Assembly (NCBI GenBank): GCA_013813825.1
Contig: JACCRA010000303.1
Location: forward strand, 1 to 6,921
Source: Pyrinomonadaceae bacterium
GTDB lineage: Bacteria; Acidobacteriota; Blastocatellia; Pyrinomonadales; Pyrinomonadaceae
Reading direction: 5' to 3'
Length of the DNA: 6,921 nucleotides
Both the position numbers and the translations under genes were made by a program. The notes below the pieces were generated by a model that did not search any database, was not told the DNA's origin, and worked only from the letters and a program-made list of their open reading frames with translations. Positions 1-5,793 of the stretch are shown here, in pieces (position 1 is the first letter of the stretch; every line of letters begins with the position of its first letter).

Positions 1-2629
1 CCGTTTTGCCGCCGAGGTCGCCGCCGCGGACGACGCTGGTCTGGTCGATATAGTACGAGACGCGGCCGGTCTTGCGGTAGAGGGTCGGCGTCGCGGTGGC
101 CTCGAATTTGTCGCCGGAGACGGAGAGCTTGATCTCGTAGCCCTCGACTTCGTACTTCTCGTCGCGCAGGTATTCGGGGCGGGCATCGGAAGTCTGTAGC
201 TCCGTGAGCGAAGCGTAGCGGCCGGTCGCCTGTTTGTGCGCTAATTGCGCGGCGGCGAGGCTGTCGAGTTTCCAACGCGCCTGCGATTCGTTGTTGCGGA
301 CGGGCGCGAGCTTCTGGCTGATGATCAGATCGGCCGCGAGCATCGAGAGAAAGTTCTTCGGCAGGCGCAGTTCGTGAATTAACTGTCTGTCGTCTTTGAC
401 AGTAACGTGCGTGATCGCGCCCGACTCGGCGGGACGGCGGGCGAGCAGATGGCGGATGCTTTCGTCGTCGATGTCTTCGATGGCCTGCCGAGGGTCTTCG
501 AGCACGAGTTGCAAAACTTCGCTGGCGATGTAGATTTGTCCGAGCGCCTGCCGGGGTTGCCAGTTGATGGCCTCGCGAAAGCGCGCGGACGAGGCCAGCG
601 TCTCGCGTTCGTTGTACGAGTCGGCGATCCAGCGCATCGTCTCGGCGTCGGGCGCGACGACGAGAAACTGTTCGATGAAGGCGACGGTGCCCTGCGTGAA
701 GGTGAGCAACTCGACGTTGCCGCGCTTCTCAATCAACTGCTGTTCGCTGATGCCCGCCAGCCCGACGGACGCCAGCGCGCGGGGCAGTATCTCCTGCAAC
801 TTCTTCTTGTCGTTAAGCGCGATCAAAAAGACCGGCGAGTTTTGCGGCGGTCGCTGCGACTTTTTCTGATCGGCCTTTTGCCGCCGCCTGTTCCCGCCTC
901 TAAACCACTGCGCGGGGACGCTGATGGCGATCTCGTTGCCGAGCGAGTTCAGCAAGTCCTCTTTAATGCGAAAGCCTTTGTCCTTCTCAAACGCGGAGAG
1001 TTGCGCGTCGAACTGCCCGCCCTGTTTGCCCGCGACGGCCGAGCCGGCGAAATCCAATAGCCGCAGCGAAGAGGCGAGGTAGTCGTACATCTGCGGTAGA
1101 TCGAGCGAGGCGCTGACGAGGATTTCCGTGTCCGCTGGCAGCACACCGGCGGCTTCGGGGACCAGAGAGGGGCCGGAGAGAATGATTGGCAAAAAGGGAA
1201 TCGGCCGTAGCGGTAGCTCGTCCGAGGCATTGACGAAGAGGCCGCGCAGTACCACGGCGTCGCCTTCGAGCGCGGCACCGACGCCGATAGCTTCCGGCCA
1301 CCCGCTGATACTGTTGCCGCCGCCCACTCGCCCGCCGCCGTTAAAGAGCACCGACGTGAGCATCGTCTCGAACTCTTGCGAGCGGCGCTGCGCTTCCATC
1401 TTCGCTTCCTCTTCGGGCGTCAGCGGCGGCGCTAGTGGCGGCGTCGGTCCCGCCTCTTCAGGGTTGACCATCTCCGGCACTTCGACTTCGCCAGTCGCGG
1501 TGAGCACGGCCGTATTCGCGTTGGCGTTGCCGACGGTTACGGCGGCATCCGGCGGCATTATCATCGAGTTGGCGTTGGAGTTGCCCGTCTCATTCGGATC
1601 GCCGGCGATCAATACCTCGCCAGTCGCTTCGCTGTTGGTGTTGGTCCCTTGTTGCTTTCGCGCCTCTTCCGCGCGTTGTGTCTCGGCCAGCCGGGCATAT
1701 TCTTCACGCTGCCGGCGTTCGACCTGCTCGAAGCGCCCCACGTTGAAATAGACGAACAGCGTCTCGCTGCTCAGACGGCTGCGCGCGGCCACGAAATTCG
1801 GCTCTTCGCTGAGCAACTTCGCGCCCGGCTGGCGCAAATCTCGGAAAGTAAAAGGTGAATCGCTGAGCGCGACGATGGCGCCGGAGCGTTGCAGGTAAAA
1901 AGGCGGCGGGGCCGGAGCCGCAGCCGCCGGACGTTTGGCCGCGCCGCGCGGGCGGCGGCGTTTTCGTCGTCCGCCGGTCTCAGTCGCGGCGGTCAGGACA
2001 TTGGTCCCCGCACCGCCGTCCGGCGGCGTGGTTGACTTGGCGAAACTTTTCAGTTTCGTCGCGGCGAATTCGCGCAGTTCCGGCAACAACTTCTCGGCCT
2101 GTTCGGACGTGGATAACTCGACGGCAACGAGCACGTCGGGCAATTTCGCGCGCGACGGCACCGCGCCAAAGGCGATGCGCGAGGTTGCCAGCGTCTCGGC
2201 TCGCGTCGTGAAAAAGTCGAGCAGTTCGAGCGCCTCCGGTGGCGCGCCGCCCGGCAGTTTGAGCGGCGCGAGCAAATCGAGCACCTCTTTAGAACTGACT
2301 AATTGCCCCACCGAACGCACTTCACCATAGACGGCGTAATCGTCGGCCGCGAACAGCGTATCGAGCGTCACCGTCGCCGCCGCTGCTTCCGCCGCCGCCA
2401 CGCTCGCCGGCGCGCCCGGCTGTTGCACTTGGACGGCAGCAGCGGCGGGCGCTGCCGTCTTTTGCACGCCGCCGGGCGGTGCGGGTGTCGGGGGGGGCGT
2501 CGTCTGCCGTTGTGCCCTCGGCGGCGCGGCCGGTCTCCGCCGCTGCTGGCCGGCGATGGGAACAAAGCTGAGTGAGACGGATAGGAGCAGCGCCGCCGCG
2601 CAACGCCCCCAGAGCGGGAAAAACTTCAT
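1..2629 (-). CDS. Large exported DUF3352-like protein with pilin-like C-terminal segment (3' end outside window)
   Basis: One reading frame runs from the ATG at 2629 to the window edge, 876 codons with no stop, so the protein continues beyond position 1. The ATG has a good ribosome-binding site (AAGGAAG at 2642-2636, 6 bases before the start). Residues 1 to about 27 form a Sec-type signal peptide: Lys2 and Arg9, then a hydrophobic core (AAALLLSVSLSF) and a small-residue end near PIAG; Cys10 precedes the core, so this is not a lipobox. A Pro/Ala/Gln-rich stretch follows, to about residue 75. Residues ~85-205 and ~550-690 resemble DUF3352 (for example LNSLGNEIAIS, PVFLIALNDKKK, and a 'LASSARFREAI' segment). 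Between them lie an Arg/Pro-rich patch (~217-243), a charged probable helix (~298-325) and an Asn-rich linker (~327-375). Residues ~778-876 resemble the globular part of pilin-like proteins. It probably acts outside the cytoplasmic membrane; the function is unknown. The family call is by eye and tentative; the gene itself is secure. Confidence 0.85.
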   Translation of the reverse strand, partial: MKFFPLWGRCAAALLLSVSLSFVPIAGQQRRRPAAPPRAQRQTTPPPTPAPPGGVQKTAAPAAAAVQVQQPGAPASVAAAEAAAATVTLDTLFAADDYAVYGEVRSVGQLVSSKEVLDLLAPLKLPGGAPPEALELLDFFTTRAETLATSRIAFGAVPSRAKLPDVLVAVELSTSEQAEKLLPELREFAATKLKSFAKSTTPPDGGAGTNVLTAATETGGRRKRRRPRGAAKRPAAAAPAPPPFYLQRSGAIVALSDSPFTFRDLRQPGAKLLSEEPNFVAARSRLSSETLFVYFNVGRFEQVERRQREEYARLAETQRAEEARKQQGTNTNSEATGEVLIAGDPNETGNSNANSMIMPPDAAVTVGNANANTAVLTATGEVEVPEMVNPEEAGPTPPLAPPLTPEEEAKMEAQRRSQEFETMLTSVLFNGGGRVGGGNSISGWPEAIGVGAALEGDAVVLRGLFVNASDELPLRPIPFLPIILSGPSLVPEAAGVLPADTEILVSASLDLPQMYDYLASSLRLLDFAGSAVAGKQGGQFDAQLSAFEKDKGFRIKEDLLNSLGNEIAISVPAQWFRGGNRRRQKADQKKSQRPPQNSPVFLIALNDKKKLQEILPRALASVGLAGISEQQLIEKRGNVELLTFTQGTVAFIEQFLVVAPDAETMRWIADSYNERETLASSARFREAINWQPRQALGQIYIASEVLQLVLEDPRQAIEDIDDESIRHLLARRPAESGAITHVTVKDDRQLIHELRLPKNFLSMLAADLIISQKLAPVRNNESQARWKLDSLAAAQLAHKQATGRYASLTELQTSDARPEYLRDEKYEVEGYEIKLSVSGDKFEATATPTLYRKTGRVSYYIDQTSVVRGGDLGGKT

Positions 2630-2635
2630 GCTGAT

Positions 2636-2642
2636 CTTCCTT
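2636..2642 (-). promoter_or_regulatory. Ribosome-binding site of the large exported protein
   Basis: AAGGAAG on the minus strand lies 6 bases before the ATG at 2629. It supports that ATG, which is followed at once by a plausible signal peptide, as the true start. Confidence 0.6.
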
Positions 2643-2809
2643 CGACGAAACATTCAAGACAACGTGGGCGACCTTCGAGCAGACACGATTATGACAGATG
2701 CGTGGAAGAAAAAGGAAAGATTGCGCGAGTGATGGCCGTCGCACCCGTGCGCCTGATCTCACCTTGCGTCTGCGGAGTCGCGCCCGCCAGCACGCCGGCA
2801 AGTCTAAAG

Positions 2810-3634
2810 TTAAAGACTTTTCTCGCTTGCCAAAAAGTGATCTCGCAAGAGGTTGTTGATTCTTTCCGGTTCCTGAATGGTAACCCCGTGCGCGGTGCCT
2901 GAGATTTCGAGATAGCGAGATTCCGCGATGAGTTGAGATAAACGGCGGCCATGACGTGGCAACGCGATGGGGTCTTTGTCGGCGCTGACGACGAGGGTCG
3001 GAATGTGTGAAAGCCGGTGAAGTTCATCCGAGCAGTCGTGCGCCCTCAGAGCTTTCAATTGTTCCATCAGAATCGCCGGTTGCTCGGCGAGGTCTCTGCC
3101 AATGATGGGAGCCATCTTTGTGGCGAGATCGTCGGCGTCGTGCATGGCAAGATATTCTTGCGGGAACAACATCCGCAAAAAGGCGCGCCGCCGCATGGCG
3201 CGAGAGCCGACGCGGACGCGCAGACTGATCCACAAGACCCACGGCGTGAGGCGTGCGCCCTCTCCGCCTTGCGAGAACGTGCAGAGTAGCGACAGGCTTC
3301 TGACCCGGTGCGGAACGTCGAGCGCCAGTTGCTGCGCGATCACGCCGCCCATTGAATGCCCGACGACGTGGGCTGACTCCCATCCGGCGGCGTCAAGTAG
3401 CTGGCGCGCGTCGTTCGCCATCTGTTTGACAGTCAAGCCATCGCCGCCGGAGATAGCGCTTTCCCCGATCCCACGGTTATCGAATGCGAGACATTGAAAG
3501 TCTTGTGACAACTCCGCAATCTGTGGTTCCCAGCCCGCGCCGATCACCCCGATCCCTTGAATGAACAAGACGGGTAAGCCTTTGCCTGTTAGCTCGTAAT
3601 GGAGATTGGCGTCTTCGAGTTCGAGATGGGGCAT
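2810..3634 (-). CDS. Alpha/beta hydrolase (esterase/lactonase-like)
   Basis: This 274-residue cytoplasmic enzyme has the full alpha/beta-hydrolase signature. The oxyanion-hole loop is FIQGIG at residues 24-29, where many relatives have HG. FDNRGIGES follows at 51-59. The nucleophile elbow is GHSMGG with Ser94. The probable acid is Asp221 in VVSADKDPI, and the catalytic His is His249 in GTAHG. Residues ~130-200 form the cap; its Arg-rich RVGSRAMRRRAF part recalls methylesterase-like hydrolases of polyketide and aromatic pathways, a weak hint only. Length is normal for the family and no transmembrane segment is seen. The start is well fixed: an in-frame TAG lies at 3652-3650, only five codons separate it from the ATG, and AGGAG sits at 3651-3647. 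The gene lies 79 bases downstream of an FAD monooxygenase on the same strand, so it may act on an oxygenated product of that enzyme. Substrate unknown. Confidence 0.93.
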   Translation of the reverse strand: MPHLELEDANLHYELTGKGLPVLFIQGIGVIGAGWEPQIAELSQDFQCLAFDNRGIGESAISGGDGLTVKQMANDARQLLDAAGWESAHVVGHSMGGVIAQQLALDVPHRVRSLSLLCTFSQGGEGARLTPWVLWISLRVRVGSRAMRRRAFLRMLFPQEYLAMHDADDLATKMAPIIGRDLAEQPAILMEQLKALRAHDCSDELHRLSHIPTLVVSADKDPIALPRHGRRLSQLIAESRYLEISGTAHGVTIQEPERINNLLRDHFLASEKSL

Positions 3635-3658
3635 CTGCCGATAATGCTCCTATGGGCC

Positions 3659-3676
3659 ATATCATGACCATGACAT
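3659..3676. repeat. Imperfect 18-base dyad between monooxygenase and hydrolase genes
   Basis: ATATCATGACCATGACAT reads as two 8-base arms around a 2-base centre, with seven of eight pairs complementary and the eighth able to pair as G-U in RNA. It lies between the monooxygenase stop and the hydrolase ribosome-binding site. It could be a binding site for a dimeric regulator; a 2-base loop makes an RNA hairpin unlikely, and no T-tract follows on the minus strand, so it is not a classic terminator. Chance remains quite possible. Confidence 0.3.
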
Positions 3677-3713
3677 CTTGCCGAATGCTCTTGCTTGGAC
3701 GCCCGCAGCCGCG

Positions 3714-4868
3714 TCATATTTCATAACCCGCTGCCTTTTCCAGCGCCCGCATCATGATCCGCTCCGGGGTCACGCGGACGAGAAAATCTCTGGCCGCACG
3801 CACCAGCGAATTTTCCAGTTGCCCGACGCGGCCGAGCTTCCAAGATTGCTCAGTGATCCACGCGGTGCGTGGCATCCGCGCGGCTTCGTAACATTTGACC
3901 GCTTGAGCCAAGTTGTTCTCTTGGGACAGACAGCGAGCCAACACGAGGCTGCTCTCAATCGCCATGCACGCGCCTTGCCCCATGTTCGGCGTCGTCGGGT
4001 GCGCCGCGTCACCCAACAGGACAACGTGCCCTGCGCCCCACTGCTGGAGCGGCTTCAAGTCGTAGATGTCGTTATGGAGAATCTCCCCGGCAGGCGTGGA
4101 CTCAATCAACAGTTTGACCGGATGATGCCACCCACCGAATCGTTCCAGCAGAAAACTTTTACGCTCGGCGGCGGTCTGCGTCCGTCCCGCCGGAGTGTTG
4201 GCGGTGGCGAACCAATAGATTCGTTCCCGATCTATCCTGACGATACCGAAGCGAGAGCCGCGCCCCCAACTCTCAGACGTCAGCCCGAGCGCGGATTCAT
4301 CCTGAGTCGCCACCACTCCGCGCCACGCCGTGTAACCTGCATAGCGGAGTTGAACGTCGGGAAATAATTGCTGACGCATGATGGAGTGGACGCCGTCAGC
4401 CCCGACGATCAAATCGGCGCGTTCGGAGCGGCCATCGGCGAAAATAACCGCCGCCTCGTCCAGTTCTTGTTCTATCCGGACGCACTTCGCGCCCAAGCGA
4501 AGAGTGTCGGCGGGAAGCATGGACAACAGAATGTCATGCAGGTCAGCGCGGTGAATGGCAATCGTCGGTTCGCCGAAAAGCTGTTCGAGCGCGCCGGGCT
4601 GCGAGCGGGAAAGCGTCCACCCGCCGGCGGTGCGAATCTCGCCGCGCTCGATCCTTGAGCCGGCTTCGATGACCGCATCGGCAACTCCGAGTTGACGGAG
4701 CACCTTGATCGCGTTAGCCCACAGGGTCAGCCCCGCGCCTGCTGGCGACAATTTCTCCGCCTGCTCATAAACGATAGTCTCGACGCCGATTTGACTCAAA
4801 GCGATGGCGGTGCAGAGGCCGCCGATCCCGCCGCCGATAATCGCGCTTCTTTGGACTGCGCCCGGCAT
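3714..4868 (-). CDS. FAD-dependent class A monooxygenase (aromatic/urate hydroxylase-like)
   Basis: This enzyme is expected to hydroxylate a small, probably aromatic, substrate using FAD, NAD(P)H and oxygen in the cytoplasm. Counting from the chosen ATG it has 384 residues. The N-terminal FAD-binding Rossmann fold is AIIGGGIGG at 9-17, with the ribose-binding acidic residue in IVYEQ (Glu35). The DG motif is GADGVHSIMR at 156-165, and the GD motif is LLGDAAHPTTPNMGQG at ~284-299, where the FAD pyrophosphate and ribityl chain are held. There is no phenol-hydroxylase-type C-terminal domain; this fits the compact group that includes 3-hydroxybenzoate 6-hydroxylase, salicylate hydroxylase and HpxO-type urate hydroxylase. 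A longer version can start at a TTG at 4943, adding 25 residues. I prefer the ATG at 4868 because it puts the Rossmann strand at the usual distance from the N-terminus and has GGGGAAG upstream. Substrate cannot be assigned. Confidence 0.93.
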   Translation of the reverse strand: MPGAVQRSAIIGGGIGGLCTAIALSQIGVETIVYEQAEKLSPAGAGLTLWANAIKVLRQLGVADAVIEAGSRIERGEIRTAGGWTLSRSQPGALEQLFGEPTIAIHRADLHDILLSMLPADTLRLGAKCVRIEQELDEAAVIFADGRSERADLIVGADGVHSIMRQQLFPDVQLRYAGYTAWRGVVATQDESALGLTSESWGRGSRFGIVRIDRERIYWFATANTPAGRTQTAAERKSFLLERFGGWHHPVKLLIESTPAGEILHNDIYDLKPLQQWGAGHVVLLGDAAHPTTPNMGQGACMAIESSLVLARCLSQENNLAQAVKCYEAARMPRTAWITEQSWKLGRVGQLENSLVRAARDFLVRVTPERIMMRALEKAAGYEI

Positions 4869-4876
4869 GTATGAAA

Positions 4877-4883
4877 CTTCCCC
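4877..4883 (-). promoter_or_regulatory. Ribosome-binding site favouring the ATG start of the FAD monooxygenase
   Basis: GGGGAAG on the minus strand lies 8 bases before the ATG at 4868. A competing purine-rich stretch (GGGGGA) lies 9 bases before the TTG at 4943, so the choice is not settled by this site alone; codon type and family N-terminal length tip it to the ATG. Confidence 0.45.
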
Positions 4884-4979
4884 GGATAGCGATCTCTTGA
4901 TCACTGCCGATTCCGACCCGGCGCTGACTTGTCCGGTTGCCAATTGAAATTATCCCCCGCGTATTTCAAGAGATGCGAG

Positions 4980-5264
4980 TCAGACAGCATCTCGGTTATT
5001 CAGCCACCAATAGAGAGGCAAGCTAAATCCCAACCCGCCTAAAATGGACAGTACGATAAACCAGTACCACTTGACCCTGCCTAGCGGCTTTCTGGCAAAA
5101 GCTTATGCGAGCAAGCCCATGGCTAAGAACGCATCCATGATGAAAGCGAGCGCGAGTTTGTTCTGAGCGACGTTTGCCAATCCGTCGTACTCATATAACA
5201 ACCAGTACAAAAAGAAACCGTTGGGGACGACCAAGCCGAACAAAGCGATGATCAAAAGAATCAT
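4980..5264 (-). pseudogene. DUF2834-like small membrane protein, interrupted by an in-frame TAA
   Basis: From the ATG at 5264 the frame codes for 53 residues beginning MILLIIALFG, then meets TAA at 5105-5103. The same frame continues for 40 more sensible residues (starting AFARKPLGRVKW) to a TGA at 4982-4980. Read through, the 94-residue product has three hydrophobic segments (about 1-24, 37-53 and 66-88). Its ending, FSLPLYWWLNNR, is like the DUF2834 pattern of a C-terminal PL-hydrophobic-R motif; Pro14 and Asp44 also sit where that family tends to have them. The family call is from memory of the pattern. The ATG begins 3 bases after the stop of the DUF3995 gene, with AAGGA at 5275-5271 inside the end of that gene, so translation is probably coupled. 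The part after the TAA has no good start of its own. It may be a recent nonsense mutation, a sequence error, or a truncated 53-residue product (5264-5103). Confidence 0.7.
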
Positions 5265-5267
5265 TTT

Positions 5268-5705
5268 CTATCCTTCTTCTAAGGTGTCGGTATAAACGAG
5301 CGCAAAAGCTGTAACGGCAATCACCAGACATAACGGAGAAAAGAGCCACGTATCCCAGTAAGCAAATGGGGTGTCGCTAACTTGCTTGAAGAATCCAACC
5401 CGCTTGAATTCCCCCACCGCCCTCAGAAAAAATATCAAGGCGATGCCGCCAGTGCCCCAACGAAAAATCCATTTTGGAAGCCACCTTCCGAGCAGACCAA
5501 GCTGCCCCAAGATGGTCAGCATTGCCAGCAACAAGGCGATGGCGACCATAACAGTTCCGAGCGGTGACGGATTGAAGTCCCGTTTTCCTCCGACGGTCGG
5601 CACAGTAACTCCGCTGCCAAAGCTTCCGCCCGCCGCCCAATACAAATGAAACAGGCTCAGGACTCCGAAGAGCGCTGCTACCAAGATTCCTAGAATGCGA
5701 ATCAT
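5268..5705 (-). CDS. DUF3995 family four-helix membrane protein
   Basis: This 145-residue inner-membrane protein matches the DUF3995 pattern along its whole length. The first helix ends in FHLYWAAGG (19-27), followed by an extracytoplasmic or loop segment with VPTVGG (35-40) and FNPSP (44-48). A second helix spans ~50-72, and a third ~84-96 runs into FLRAVGEFKRVGFFK (93-107). Then come Asp118 in YWDTW and the SPLC motif (123-126), which opens the last helix. No function is established for the family. The ATG at 5705 is the first usable start after an in-frame TAG 21 bases upstream, but no ribosome-binding site lies at the normal distance; the nearest AAGGAG ends 24 bases before the start. The gene lies 88 bases after the flavin hydroxylase and 3 bases before the interrupted DUF2834-like gene, forming an operon-like pair of small membrane proteins. 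Confidence 0.9.
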   Translation of the reverse strand: MIRILGILVAALFGVLSLFHLYWAAGGSFGSGVTVPTVGGKRDFNPSPLGTVMVAIALLLAMLTILGQLGLLGRWLPKWIFRWGTGGIALIFFLRAVGEFKRVGFFKQVSDTPFAYWDTWLFSPLCLVIAVTAFALVYTDTLEEG

Positions 5706-5728
5706 ATTTATGAAGCCGTCGAGCTACT

Positions 5729-5767
5729 CCTTCGTTATCAACCGCGGAGGACAGCAGCCCTCGAAGG
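5729..5767 (-). other. Inverted repeat in the leader of the DUF3995 gene
   Basis: CCTTCG at 5729-5734 and CGAAGG at 5762-5767 are exact inverted repeats. Inside them a second short stem can form between 5747-5752 and 5757-5762 (six pairs including one G-U, loop of four); the two stems share base 5762, so they partly compete. The AAGGAG sequence upstream of the DUF3995 gene overlaps the 5729-5734 arm. No T-tract follows, so a classic terminator is unlikely; an RNA leader structure is possible. Confidence 0.3.
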
Positions 5768-5793
5768 TCTCACCGCGTAACCATCCGCCGATT

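Noticed and set aside
407..1060. 217-residue plus-strand open frame, with other plus-strand frames at 1128-1751 and 1935-2330
   Set aside because: They lie opposite the unbroken 876-codon minus-strand frame, which has a ribosome-binding site, a signal peptide and domain-like sequence. Their own products are Arg/Ser/Ala-rich shadow sequence typical of GC-rich DNA.
2688..2693. CATAAT on the minus strand as a possible -10 box for the large exported protein gene
   Set aside because: No recognisable -35 hexamer lies 16 to 18 bases upstream, only a pyrimidine-rich tract, so it cannot be told from chance.
2749..2760. CGCAC/GTGCG inverted repeat region downstream of the hydrolase as a possible terminator
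   Set aside because: The stem is five pairs with a two-base loop and no T-tract follows on the minus strand.
2702..2902. 66-residue plus-strand open frame over the gap between the hydrolase and the large exported protein gene
   Set aside because: It overlaps the hydrolase C-terminus on the opposite strand, shows no domain and has no supporting neighbour on that strand.
3678..4367. 229-residue plus-strand open frame opposite the FAD monooxygenase
   Set aside because: The minus-strand frame has complete, correctly spaced FAD motifs; the plus-strand product shows none and is a shadow.
4869..4943. 25-residue N-terminal extension of the FAD monooxygenase from a TTG start
   Set aside because: It shows no signal peptide or targeting feature and pushes the Rossmann strand unusually far from the N-terminus; the ATG at 4868 with its own ribosome-binding site is the simpler start, though the TTG is not excluded.
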